In this document: positions 14,745 through 21,808 of the stretch, piece by piece | Position numbering within the stretch: the stretch's first letter is position 1 | How the letters are laid out: every line of letters begins with the position of its first letter | DNA from: JAKOQB01 sp036824465 | GTDB taxonomy: Bacteria; Pseudomonadota; Gammaproteobacteria; Burkholderiales; Burkholderiaceae_F | Reading direction: 5' to 3' | Assembly: GCA_036824465.1 (NCBI GenBank) | Contig: DAITAC010000052.1 | Coordinates: forward strand, 1-28,735 | Length of the DNA: 28,735 nt | Notes under the pieces: model-generated | What the model saw: only the letters and a program-made list of their open reading frames with translations | What the model was told of the DNA's origin: nothing | Databases searched by the model: none | Program-made: the position numbers and the translations under genes

Positions 14745-14933
14745 ATGTGGCGGGCATCAACGGCCGGCGCATTGTCGCTGGGCCTTATTCTGATTGCCGG
14801 CTGCACCGGTCGACCGGATTCAACACCGTTGCCGACCCGACAGACGACGATCGATCCGGCGATGAAGAAACTTGAGGCGGCCGACCAGCAGGAGCAGAAA
14901 CGGCGCCAGGAAATGGAAGATGCGATTAAGTAG
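14745..14933 (+). CDS. Small putative lipoprotein
   Basis: This 62-residue protein has a short signal peptide with lipobox LIAGC (Cys20), a proline-rich spacer and a charged helix-forming tail (KKLEAADQQEQKRRQEMEDAIK). It starts 12 bp after livF and ends 5 bp before the PaaK-like ligase, so it belongs to the cluster. The function is unknown; I recognise no domain. A periplasmic helper role is only a positional guess. Confidence 0.72.
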   Translation: MWRASTAGALSLGLILIAGCTGRPDSTPLPTRQTTIDPAMKKLEAADQQEQKRRQEMEDAIK

Positions 14934-14938
14934 CCGGC

Positions 14939-16168
14939 ATGACTGAACACTTTGACGCCCGCGAAACACGGGACCCGGAGGCGCGCGAGCGCGATCTGGC
15001 GGCGCGGCTTCCGGCACTCGTGCAGGCTGCGCTGAGCGCGCCCGGATGGCGGGCCCATCTAGGCGATATCGATGCGCGCGACATCGACTCGCGTGCCGCG
15101 CTCGCGAAACTGCCGATACTGCGCAAGGGCGAACTGATCGACCTGCAGAAGGCGCGGCCGCCGTTCGCAGGCTTTGTCGCTGGGCCGATGTCTGCTTTCG
15201 GTCGCCTGTTCACCTCTCCCGGTCCGATATTCGAGCCTGAGGGACGACACGATGACGCGTGGCGCTCCGCGCGAGGGCTGTTCGCGGCCGGCTTCCGGCG
15301 CGGCGACATCGTTCTCAACACGTTCTCGTATCACATGACGCCCGGCGGCTTCATCCTTGACGCCGGCGCGCGCGCGGTTGGCTGTGCAGTGATTCCGGCG
15401 GGGCCGGGCAACGCCGAACAGCAACTGCAAATCATTACGCATCTGCGCCCAACCGCTTATGTCGGAACGCCCGACTTCCTGAAGATCCTGCTCGACGCCG
15501 GCGCGGCAGCCGGCGCGCCAGCCACGTCGATGACCAAGGCAGTGGTGTCAGGCGCCGCGTTTCCGCCGTCGCTGCAAGCCGAAATCAAGTTGCGTGGCAT
15601 CGACGCTTACCAGATCTATGCCACCGCTGATCTCGGTTGCGTTGCCTATGAGACGCCGGCGCGAATGGGCATGGTGGTCGCTGAAGACGTGCTGGTTGAG
15701 ATCGTGCGACCCGGCACGGGGGATCCGGTTGCCGACGGCGACGTCGGCGAAGTGGTGGTCACTTCGTTCGATCACGACCATCCGTGGATTCGGCTGGCGC
15801 TGGGGGATCTGTCGGCGGTGTTGCCCGGGGTATCGCCGTGCGGACGCACCAATCTGCGCATCAGGGGCTGGATGGGGCGCGCTGACCAGACCACGAAAGT
15901 CAAAGGCATGTTCGTGCGCCCCGAGCAGGTGGCTGCGCTGGCGCACCGACATCCGGAGCTGGGCCGCCTGCGCCTCGTGGTTTCGCGAGCGGGTGAAACG
16001 GACACTATGACGCTGCGTGCCGAGGCCAAATCGCAGAATCCCGCCCTTGCAAACGCGGTTGGCGAAACGCTGCGTGCCATGACCAAGCTGGGCGGCACGG
16101 TTGAATTGGTCGCGCCCGGATCGCTACCTAACGACGGCAAGGTGATTGAAGACGCGCGCGCGCTGTAG
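14939..16168 (+). CDS. Phenylacetate-CoA ligase (PaaK)-like AMP-dependent synthetase with altered P-loop
   Basis: This 409-residue protein has the order of elements of PaaK-type ligases. It has a helical N-terminus with AKLPILRKGELIDLQ, a central domain with YHMTPGGFILDAGARAVGCAVIPAG, a VVSGAAFPP segment, the A5-like YATADLGCVAYE (227-238), and a C-terminal lid region with RGWMGRADQTTKVKGMFVRPEQV. PaaK-type enzymes make aryl-CoA thioesters via an adenylate. Here the ATP-phosphate loop, normally SSGTTGKP, is replaced by FTSPGPIFEPEG at 91-102, which keeps neither the Thr/Ser-Gly-Thr run nor the Lys. It may be a ligase with changed chemistry, or an acyl-CoA-binding or regulatory paralogue. It closes the liv cluster and is followed by a bidirectional terminator. 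Length and lid are intact, so this is not a decayed gene. Confidence 0.87.
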   Translation: MTEHFDARETRDPEARERDLAARLPALVQAALSAPGWRAHLGDIDARDIDSRAALAKLPILRKGELIDLQKARPPFAGFVAGPMSAFGRLFTSPGPIFEPEGRHDDAWRSARGLFAAGFRRGDIVLNTFSYHMTPGGFILDAGARAVGCAVIPAGPGNAEQQLQIITHLRPTAYVGTPDFLKILLDAGAAAGAPATSMTKAVVSGAAFPPSLQAEIKLRGIDAYQIYATADLGCVAYETPARMGMVVAEDVLVEIVRPGTGDPVADGDVGEVVVTSFDHDHPWIRLALGDLSAVLPGVSPCGRTNLRIRGWMGRADQTTKVKGMFVRPEQVAALAHRHPELGRLRLVVSRAGETDTMTLRAEAKSQNPALANAVGETLRAMTKLGGTVELVAPGSLPNDGKVIEDARAL

Positions 16169-16187
16169 GGCGCGGTGTTGATAGAAG

Positions 16188-16213
16188 AAAAGCCGAGCAG
16201 TGCGCGGCTTTTT
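16188..16213. terminator. Bidirectional terminator between convergent genes
   Basis: AAAAGCCG at 16188-16195 pairs with CGGCTTTT at 16205-16212, with a 9-nt loop and a T-run on the plus strand (A-run on the left for the minus strand). It serves the liv cluster on the plus strand and the DUF1801 gene on the minus strand. Confidence 0.85.
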
Positions 16214-16230
16214 CAGTGGCGCAGCGTTAG

Positions 16231-16920
16231 CTATTTCCGGCGCGCGCCTTTGGCGGCGGGTTTCTTTGCCGCTTTCTTCGCTGTCGGGGGCTTCGACGCC
16301 TTTTGCACCTTCTTCGCTGCATGCCCTCCGGCAGGCTTTGCTGCAAAGGCCGCAGCCTTCACAACCGCCACCGTCTTCTTCACCGTCGACGCAACCATCG
16401 ACACAGTGCCGCCCGCTGCAACTGCGGCGGCGGCCGCAGCCGCCAGTTCGGCCGCGGTCGGTTTCAGGCTGATGACCTGCTTTCCCGGCGGCGGTGCGGC
16501 CTTTTCTTCCTTGATGTCCCACAGCTTCAGCAGCTCGGCCTGCGTCGGAACCGTGCCTTGCGAGACGCGCGTGCGCCGCGCGGCGACCGAGTCGCGCACG
16601 ATCTTCTCAACCACATCGAGCGGCAGCCGGTTAAGGTCCGAAAACCGGACGAAACTGCGCCGCGCGTCGACTCCGGGCAGCACATCCTTGTGCCGCACAA
16701 CCACGTCCTGCTCGGCCACATAGAGCGACATGTGCCGGCGTCCGGACTCAAGAGCGAAGAGCGGCCCGTCGAGTTCGTAAAAAGCGAGACCGTAGCGCAT
16801 GCTTTCGCGCACTCCGCGGGCGGAACGGCGAATCATGCTGCAAACGCGCGCCATGGCGACCCTGCGATCAGGCGGCAAATCGCGCAAGTACGCGCCGACC
16901 GTCGTGGGCGTCATCGTCAT
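16231..16920 (-). CDS. DUF1801 domain protein with Lys/Ala-rich histone-H1-like tail
   Basis: The first ~125 residues of this 229-residue protein form a DUF1801 (YdhG-like) domain: TVGAYLRDLPPDRRVAMARVCSMIRR, then ESMRYGLAFYELDGPLFALESGRRHMSLYV and the C-terminal helix. The rest is low complexity: a poly-Ala stretch around 155-165 and then repeats of KKAAKKPAAK-type (about 200-229) like bacterial H1/AlgP tails. The tail would bind nucleic acid; the DUF1801 domain is frataxin-like in fold in some reports. The start at 16920 is preferred because GAGGGA lies about 6 nt upstream; a start at 16938 would add six residues. It is convergent with the liv cluster and divergent from the CMD gene. Confidence 0.82.
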   Translation of the reverse strand: MTMTPTTVGAYLRDLPPDRRVAMARVCSMIRRSARGVRESMRYGLAFYELDGPLFALESGRRHMSLYVAEQDVVVRHKDVLPGVDARRSFVRFSDLNRLPLDVVEKIVRDSVAARRTRVSQGTVPTQAELLKLWDIKEEKAAPPPGKQVISLKPTAAELAAAAAAAVAAGGTVSMVASTVKKTVAVVKAAAFAAKPAGGHAAKKVQKASKPPTAKKAAKKPAAKGARRK

Positions 16921-17070
16921 CAGATTTCCCTCTGGCATAGCTCACCACACTGGTACCAACAGGGTATTTTAACTGACCTGCGCCTTCTTCTCACCTTTCC
17001 TGCCCCAGGCGAGAGACCCGGCCGGGGCGCCGCTAGACTGGCCTTCCCGACTTCCCCCAAGGTTGCTCAA

Positions 17071-17484
17071 ATGGCTCTCGTATCGTTGATTTCCGATGCC
17101 GCCGCCCCGCTTGACGTACTTGCTGTGTTTGAGGACATGCGCACGGCACGCAAGAACGACTACGTCAACAACATCTGGCGCGCACTGGCCAACGATCCGC
17201 AGCAACTGGCGGCGACGTGGCAGCAGGTCAAGGCCGTCATGGGGCCCGGCGCGCTCGATCCGCTGACCAAGGAGTTGATTTACCTGGCGGTGTCGGCTGC
17301 CAACAACTGCGAGTACTGCCTGCACACCCATGCGCACGCCGCAGGCGCCAAGGGCATGACCCAGGCGATGTTCAACGAACTGATGCAGGTGATCCTGCTG
17401 GCATCACAGACCAATCGAATCGCGATCGGACTGCAGGTGCCGTTGGACGAGCGCTACCGGCAACCGCCCGAGCTGTCAAGGTGA
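17071..17484 (+). CDS. Carboxymuconolactone decarboxylase/AhpD-like protein
   Basis: This 137-residue helical protein of the CMD/AhpD superfamily carries the redox motif NNCEYCLHTH (79-87 region). Cys80 and Cys83 form the CxxC pair and His87 is the nearby catalytic histidine, with Glu81 between. AhpD-like members reduce peroxidase partners or act as disulfide reductases in oxidative stress; true decarboxylases lack the cysteine pair. The upstream frame is open but only this portion has homology, and the ATG at 17071 gives a compact domain. It is monocistronic by position: a 358-bp region without a clear gene follows. Confidence 0.88.
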   Translation: MALVSLISDAAAPLDVLAVFEDMRTARKNDYVNNIWRALANDPQQLAATWQQVKAVMGPGALDPLTKELIYLAVSAANNCEYCLHTHAHAAGAKGMTQAMFNELMQVILLASQTNRIAIGLQVPLDERYRQPPELSR

Positions 17485-17514
17485 CGCGGGTTCTCCAAGA
17501 AGACGGCTGCTAAT

Positions 17515-17530
17515 TCGCACGAACGTGCGA
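17515..17530. promoter_or_regulatory. 7-2-7 perfect inverted repeat
   Basis: TCGCACG and CGTGCGA are separated by AA. It lies 31 bp after the CMD stop and 16 bp before the start of the small candidate frame at 17546. It could be an operator or a short hairpin; no T-run follows, so a terminator is doubtful. Confidence 0.4.
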
Positions 17531-17545
17531 CAAGAGGAGAAGACG

Positions 17546-17674
17546 ATGACGATCCCTTGTCTGCTTAACGAGTTCGTTCTTGGGGTTATCGGGCACATGG
17601 CTGGTCAGCTGCTTCGCATCAGCGGCGAATCGGTGCGGGTGCCGCAGTCCTGCGAGGATTTCGTCCTGTTCTGA
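17546..17674 (+). CDS. Possible small protein, 42 residues
   Basis: An ATG at 17546 is preceded by AGAGGAGAAG with ideal spacing. The frame of 42 codons begins MTIPCLLNEFVLGVIGHMAG and ends QSCEDFVLF. About 74 percent of codons end in G or C, compatible with but not proof of coding. I recognise no family. It is included only because the ribosome site is among the strongest in the window and lies just after a palindrome. Confidence 0.3.
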   Translation: MTIPCLLNEFVLGVIGHMAGQLLRISGESVRVPQSCEDFVLF

Positions 17675-17842
17675 CTCGATCGCCGTGATCCCCTCAGGCC
17701 AGGGATCCGGGTTGCTGACGAGAGCCACCCGCATCGGGCCAGCGCGGCCTGCGCGTTGGCCGGGACGCGGGAGCCGCTGCCGGGTCCCGCGCGCCGCGTT
17801 CGGACCAAACGGCGCGCACATTGCGGCGCCCGGTGAGAACAT

Positions 17843-18433
17843 CTAACGCGGCTGCTGCTGTAGCTGTCGCATCATCGCCTCGCGTGCCGGAAAGCGCGCA
17901 CATTCGACCGCGGCGACGGGCGTGTCGAGGAACTTGAGCGCGGTGCGATCGGCGCGCACGGCGGCGGCAGCGCTGGTGAGCCGCAGCTCGCTGTTGTCCT
18001 TGCCGACCCCGCGCCACTTGGCGCCGACCACGACATAGCCGGGCTCGCCGCCGGCCCGGCCGCTGCATTGGACACTGGCGCTGTCCCCGGCGGTTTCGCC
18101 AGTCCATGCGCGTTCGTCCAGCACCTGGAACCGCAGCCGCGCCTGGTTGGCCGCGAGCACCTCGACGACCGAGCGGCGCAACAACCATGCGTGCACCATG
18201 CCGCCACAGTCCGCTATCCACACTTCGAGGTCCGATGTGCCCAGCCTGCTGCGCCAGGATGGCTCGACCGCACATCCAGGTGGAAGCTGCAGCCCGGCGC
18301 CGGGTTCGCTGTAGATCGGGCGGCCGACGTAGCTCGCCGATGGGCCCTGTGCGGCTGCGGTCGAAGTGAGCAGCGGGACAGCGACCAGGCAGGCCGCCGC
18401 ACAGATTCGCGTTGGCAAGCTAGTGACGTGCAC
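17843..18433 (-). CDS. Secreted protein of unknown function
   Basis: This 196-residue protein has a Sec signal peptide (1-28, ending STAAA before Gln29). The mature part has four or more cysteines in positions suggesting disulfides (PPGCAVEP, WIADCGGM, VQCSGR, VECARF). I recognise no domain. The start is a GTG at 18433 and overlaps the 3' end of the DUF3455 gene by 14 bp. It is the last gene of a seven-gene minus-strand run and shares the export theme with its immediate upstream neighbour. Confidence 0.7.
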   Translation of the reverse strand: MHVTSLPTRICAAACLVAVPLLTSTAAAQGPSASYVGRPIYSEPGAGLQLPPGCAVEPSWRSRLGTSDLEVWIADCGGMVHAWLLRRSVVEVLAANQARLRFQVLDERAWTGETAGDSASVQCSGRAGGEPGYVVVGAKWRGVGKDNSELRLTSAAAAVRADRTALKFLDTPVAAVECARFPAREAMMRQLQQQPR

Positions 18434-18989
18434 GATAGAAGACGAAGTCGGAGGAGAAGTTCACCCGCAGAAGTCGATTCACCTCAATTGCCTGGCAGTT
18501 CGAAGGTGGCATTCCACCGCTCGTGTTTACGCGCTGGACATAGGCAATTGATCCGAGTGCGCCCTTGCCGACGGATTTGGCCGACATCAACACCCACCTC
18601 AGATCATCGCGTTTCGGTGGATCATCGTACGCGGTGATCGTCGCCACCAGTCGGCTGCCGTCGCGATGTTCGAAGGTGAAATTCGCGCCATGGCGCGCGA
18701 CCAATTGGCCGGAGTCGTCCGCGAGGTCCGCTTCGGGCTGGCGAAAGCGCCACAGGTACTGACCGTCAATCGCCTCGCAGCGAAAGATCTGTACTCCCTT
18801 GCCGTTCAGACGCAGCACCGGCTCATAGCCATCCGGCACCTTGATGTTGCTGAACAGGCCGAGCGAAGGCGGGGCAGGTGAGCCCGGTGGCGGCGCCGCC
18901 GGCCCGAGCACGCTGACGCAGCCCACGAGCATGACTGCCGTCGCCATCGACGAAAGCGTTCGCTGCCGGATAAATCGAAGTGCCCTCAT
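18420..18989 (-). CDS. DUF3455 domain lipoprotein
   Basis: This 189-residue protein starts at the ATG at 18989, which overlaps the upstream gene's stop by four bases (ATGA). A start at 19004 is possible but breaks that arrangement. The signal sequence ends in the lipobox LVGC (Cys24), then a proline-rich linker. The DUF3455 core is clear: KVPDGYEPVLRLNGKGVQIFRCEA, QYLWRFRQPEADLADDSGQLVARH, LRWVLMSAKSV and IAYVQRVNTSGGMPPSNCQ. The family is of unknown function and usually exported. Confidence 0.85.
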   Translation of the reverse strand: MRALRFIRQRTLSSMATAVMLVGCVSVLGPAAPPPGSPAPPSLGLFSNIKVPDGYEPVLRLNGKGVQIFRCEAIDGQYLWRFRQPEADLADDSGQLVARHGANFTFEHRDGSRLVATITAYDDPPKRDDLRWVLMSAKSVGKGALGSIAYVQRVNTSGGMPPSNCQAIEVNRLLRVNFSSDFVFYRARH

Positions 18990-19912
18990 CGATCGCGATT
19001 CCAAATGCGTTCACCGTCGAAGCCGGCAACACCGGCGCTGGCAAGCTCGTCGAAAGTGCGATCGATCATCCCCGCAAATGTCTGGTCGGCAAAGTACCGC
19101 CGATAGATGACCTGGAAGTATCGGGTGGCCGCAAAGTGGGAGCGAGCCGCATCACGGGTCGCATCACGCTCCTGCAGCAGCCAGAACTTGGCCAGTACCT
19201 TGAGCACGTGGCGCGCATTGCGCTCGGGGCTCGCCGCCAGTGCCTCAAGGCGCTCGTGTGCGCGATCCAGCGCCGCGCTGACTTCGGTGAAAGGCGTGCC
19301 ATGACCGGGAACCACGACACGTGGCGCTCGTCGGGCAATCAATTCGAGCGCACCGCGCTGCTCGTCAAAACCGGATTCGCCCTCGATCTCCGGAAAGATC
19401 GCGCCGAAGCCGTTTTCCCACAGCGCATCGGCCGAAATCAGCAGACGCTCGTCGTCGTTGAAAAGCATCACCATGTGCGGGTCGTGTCCCGGTGCGGCAA
19501 GCACCTCCCAATCGAGCCCGCCAAGACGCAGTGAATCGCCGGCGCGGATGACCGCGTCATGGGTGAAACGGGGACAAAGCTGACCGGTCGGCGTATAGGT
19601 CAGCGCATCGGCGTCCCACGATTCAACTGCGGCCGCCAGCCCCGGCGGGATCGAGATCGTCGCCGCATGCTGCGCGCGCAGCCGTGCATTGCCACCCACA
19701 TGGTCGGAATGCAGATGGGTGTTGATGATGCGTGTGAGTGCCCGCCCGGCGCGCACGCGATCGATCAGCTGCGCCGTCTGTTCGGCGTGCACGCAGTAGC
19801 CGGTGTCGACCACGCTCGCCTCATCGTCATCAATGAATACGACATTGTTCGATGACAACCAGCCGCGCTCCAGCACATGCATGGTGCGCGGAAGATGTGG
19901 CACAGCGCTCAT
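18986..19912 (-). CDS. Metallo-beta-lactamase-fold hydrolase
   Basis: This 308-residue protein has the MBL fold with a di-metal site: THLHSDHVGG (65-74) supplies His66, His68, Asp70 and His71; APGHDPHM supplies the third histidine position; ISADALW carries the bridging Asp; and VPGHG supplies the last His. The N-terminus (LSSNNVVFIDDDEASVVDTG) is typical of lactonase- and thioesterase-like members. The C-terminal third is a helical extension as in glyoxalase II-type or LACTB2-like proteins. The start ATG is at 19912; upstream codons have no family similarity. In this operon with a MaoC-like hydratase and an HCCA-isomerase-like protein it could be a lactonase or thioester hydrolase of a catabolic route. 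Confidence 0.9.
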   Translation of the reverse strand: MSAVPHLPRTMHVLERGWLSSNNVVFIDDDEASVVDTGYCVHAEQTAQLIDRVRAGRALTRIINTHLHSDHVGGNARLRAQHAATISIPPGLAAAVESWDADALTYTPTGQLCPRFTHDAVIRAGDSLRLGGLDWEVLAAPGHDPHMVMLFNDDERLLISADALWENGFGAIFPEIEGESGFDEQRGALELIARRAPRVVVPGHGTPFTEVSAALDRAHERLEALAASPERNARHVLKVLAKFWLLQERDATRDAARSHFAATRYFQVIYRRYFADQTFAGMIDRTFDELASAGVAGFDGERIWNRDR

Positions 19913-19919
19913 GCGTCGC

Positions 19920-20354
19920 TTACGGCCGGCGCGGATACGCGGCCGCGATCTGGTCGAACGCTGCGTGCAGTTGCCGGGTGCCGCCGAAGTAGTAGCGGAC
20001 GCGCCCGCCAATGTTTCGCACCAGCAGCCGGCGCGAGAACGACGGGCCGCGCACACGCGCGTACCCGATCTCGCTCCAGTCTGTCTTGCGTTCAATCAGC
20101 CCGCTCTGGCGGATACCCTGCGCGTCGATCGTGGTCATGGCGATCAGCATGAAGTACCACGGACCGATCAAGGCGAACGCCGCGGCGCCGAGCAGGATCC
20201 AGCCATCGCGGCTCGGTGGCTCCGGCAGCACCACGAACACCACGCGCGCGCCGTAGGTGAGCAGCGCCAGCACGGCAACCGTGGCAAAGATGCGGAAGGC
20301 GAGGCCGTACGCCGGGCCACTGACCGGCGAATCGAACGGCACGCGCGCCGTCAC
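19920..20354 (-). CDS. Small membrane protein with PH-like domain
   Basis: This 144-residue protein has two membrane segments (about 19-44 and 51-73) followed by a soluble part TTIDAQGIRQSGLIERKTDWSEIGYARV that resembles bacterial PH (YdbT/YuxK-like) domains. The start is taken as the GTG at 20354, which overlaps the MaoC-like gene's stop by four bases (GTGA). Longer reading upstream gives an arginine-rich, low-credibility stretch in another gene. Function unknown; the gene lies 7 bp before the MBL start. Confidence 0.75.
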   Translation of the reverse strand: MTARVPFDSPVSGPAYGLAFRIFATVAVLALLTYGARVVFVVLPEPPSRDGWILLGAAAFALIGPWYFMLIAMTTIDAQGIRQSGLIERKTDWSEIGYARVRGPSFSRRLLVRNIGGRVRYYFGGTRQLHAAFDQIAAAYPRRP

Positions 20355-20800
20355 GTCTTGTCCGTCACGAGCAGAAGCGCGGTGGCCGACAGCGCCACCT
20401 CTCCATGTTGGTTGCGTGCCTCGCCTTCGAGTGACACGAGTTCGCCGTTCAGCGACGATTTCCACTCAATGCGCGTTACCGTCCATTGCAGCGCCAGCGC
20501 GTCGCCCGCTTTCACTGCCTTGCGGAACTTCAACGAAAAATCAAGCCCAAGCGGCTGCGCATGCTCTGAATAGTGCGTGGCGGTCAGCGCCATCAGCAGC
20601 GATGCCGTGTGCGTGCCGCTGGCGGTCAGCGCCCCGAAGCGTGATCGCGCCGCGACCACCTCGTCGTGATGCAGCGGGTTGTAATCCTCGACCGACGCCG
20701 CGAAGCTTCGAATGCTTGCCGCATCGATGGTGACCTGGCGCCCAAAGCGCTCGCCGATATGCGCATTGCGTGGTGCATGGCCAGGCGGATGAACGCTCAT
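20351..20800 (-). CDS. MaoC-like hot-dog dehydratase
   Basis: This 149-residue single hot-dog domain of the MaoC/(R)-enoyl-CoA hydratase type hydrates trans-2-enoyl-CoA or a related thioester. The catalytic helix is FAASVEDYNPLHHD (33-46) with Asp39 and His44 as the expected dyad, followed by FGALTASGTHTASLL. The start overlaps the stop of the HCCA-isomerase-like gene by four bases (ATGA). Although the residues are present, the substrate is unknown. Confidence 0.9.
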   Translation of the reverse strand: MSVHPPGHAPRNAHIGERFGRQVTIDAASIRSFAASVEDYNPLHHDEVVAARSRFGALTASGTHTASLLMALTATHYSEHAQPLGLDFSLKFRKAVKAGDALALQWTVTRIEWKSSLNGELVSLEGEARNQHGEVALSATALLLVTDKT

Positions 20801-21429
20801 GACTTGCGCTGCACGCCAGGTGCGAGCTGGGTCGCGCCGCGATAAGCCGCCGAGTCGAAGAACGGGTCACCGCGCAGGCGCGCAAGCAGCATCTCGGTGG
20901 CGTCCTGGCCCCAGAAAAGGCTGTCGCCGACGGCCGTCGTCGGCACGCCGAAGACGCCGGCCGCGATGGCTCCTTCCGTATTGACACGCAACTGCGCCTT
21001 GACCTCGGCCGACTCGAGCGCCGCGCGATCGACGCCCAGTTCGGCAAGCAACGCAACGAGCGCCGCCGCATCGATGGGCGAATGACCTTCGCGCCATACC
21101 CAGTCGAAGATGCGCGCAATGGCGGCGCGTTCGCATTGTTTTGCGAGCGCCAGCCGCAGCAGCGGCAGCGGGTTGAAGGGAAACGGCGCCGGCAGAAGCA
21201 TCTGCACGCCGCGCACGTGCGCCAGCCAGGCGACGTGTTGAAAGGTGAACGTTCGTTTGGGTGGTACCTCCGCCGGCCCCTTCGTACCCCAGTGCGACAG
21301 CAGCCCGGCGAACAGCACCGGCACCGCTTCGACATCGGCCAACGCGTCGATCTCCGGCAGCCGTAGCGACTGCAGGTACGAATAGGGCGACAGAAAGTCG
21401 AAGTACCAGCGAACGATTGGCCTGCTCAT
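20797..21429 (-). CDS. 2-hydroxychromene-2-carboxylate isomerase-like (DsbA-type fold) protein
   Basis: This 210-residue kappa-class GST/DsbA-like protein opens with IVRWYFDFLSPYSYLQSLRL (5-24). The SPYS segment carries Ser14 and Ser17 where DsbA has its Cys pair, as in HCCA isomerase and GST kappa, so it is an isomerase- or GSH-dependent type, not a disulfide oxidase. GVFGVPTT near the C-terminus is the cis-proline loop. The start is ATG at 21429 and the stop overlaps the MaoC-like gene. HCCA isomerase acts in naphthalene degradation, but no ring dioxygenase gene is nearby, so the role is uncertain. Confidence 0.9.
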   Translation of the reverse strand: MSRPIVRWYFDFLSPYSYLQSLRLPEIDALADVEAVPVLFAGLLSHWGTKGPAEVPPKRTFTFQHVAWLAHVRGVQMLLPAPFPFNPLPLLRLALAKQCERAAIARIFDWVWREGHSPIDAAALVALLAELGVDRAALESAEVKAQLRVNTEGAIAAGVFGVPTTAVGDSLFWGQDATEMLLARLRGDPFFDSAAYRGATQLAPGVQRKS

Positions 21430-21433
21430 GTCG

Positions 21434-21637
21434 TCAGGCGGCGGCACGGCGCGCCGGAAGCTGGACCAGCACCGCACGCTTCTCGTGTTCGTCGAGCAGG
21501 CTCCAGTGCGCGATCTCGTCGATCGTGCGCTGGCAACCGTCGCACAAACCCGTCACCGGATTCATCTTGCACACCGAGATGCACGGCGAGGCAATCGAGT
21601 CCGCCGGCAAGTTGGAATATTGAGGTCGAAAAGTCAT
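21434..21637 (-). CDS. DUF1289 domain protein
   Basis: This 67-residue protein has the compact DUF1289 motif IASPCISVCKMNPVTGLCDGC followed by RTIDEIAHWS. Four cysteines (19, 23, 32, 35) are placed to bind metal, probably zinc or an Fe-S cluster. The start at 21637 gives MTFRPQY; a start at 21673 would add 12 residues and cannot be excluded. It heads the seven-gene minus-strand run, 4 bp before the next start. Function unknown; it often sits beside metabolic genes in Proteobacteria. Confidence 0.85.
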   Translation of the reverse strand: MTFRPQYSNLPADSIASPCISVCKMNPVTGLCDGCQRTIDEIAHWSLLDEHEKRAVLVQLPARRAAA

Positions 21638-21808
21638 CGGCGCGATCTGTTGAGAACGTCGATTTTCACACATGCACTGGCTTATGAAGTTCTTAGGGAT
21701 TCCTTAGCGAACATTTAGCGGCGCGGATCCGTGCGCGTTCTTACGCTTCGTCCTGTCGGGTGCCGCACGCACCGAATCGTTCAACCAGAGACAGACAGGA
21801 AGGAGCAA

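Larger units (their letters stand above)
17485..17842. other. Intergenic stretch after the CMD-like gene
   Basis: This 358-bp region contains a perfect 7-2-7 inverted repeat (17515-17530), a possible 42-residue frame with a good ribosome site (17546-17674), and no other credible gene. Longer open frames on both strands across 17510-17846 have arginine- and proline-rich shadow-like translations and no domain I recognise. Confidence 0.6.

Noticed and set aside
14745..14933. Toxin-antitoxin or leader peptide reading of the 62-residue frame
   Set aside because: The lipobox and charged tail fit a small lipoprotein better.
17510..17842. Minus-strand frame of 110 codons in the gap after the CMD gene
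   Set aside because: No domain, Arg/Pro-rich beginning, and no convincing ribosome site; kept only as part of the gap description.
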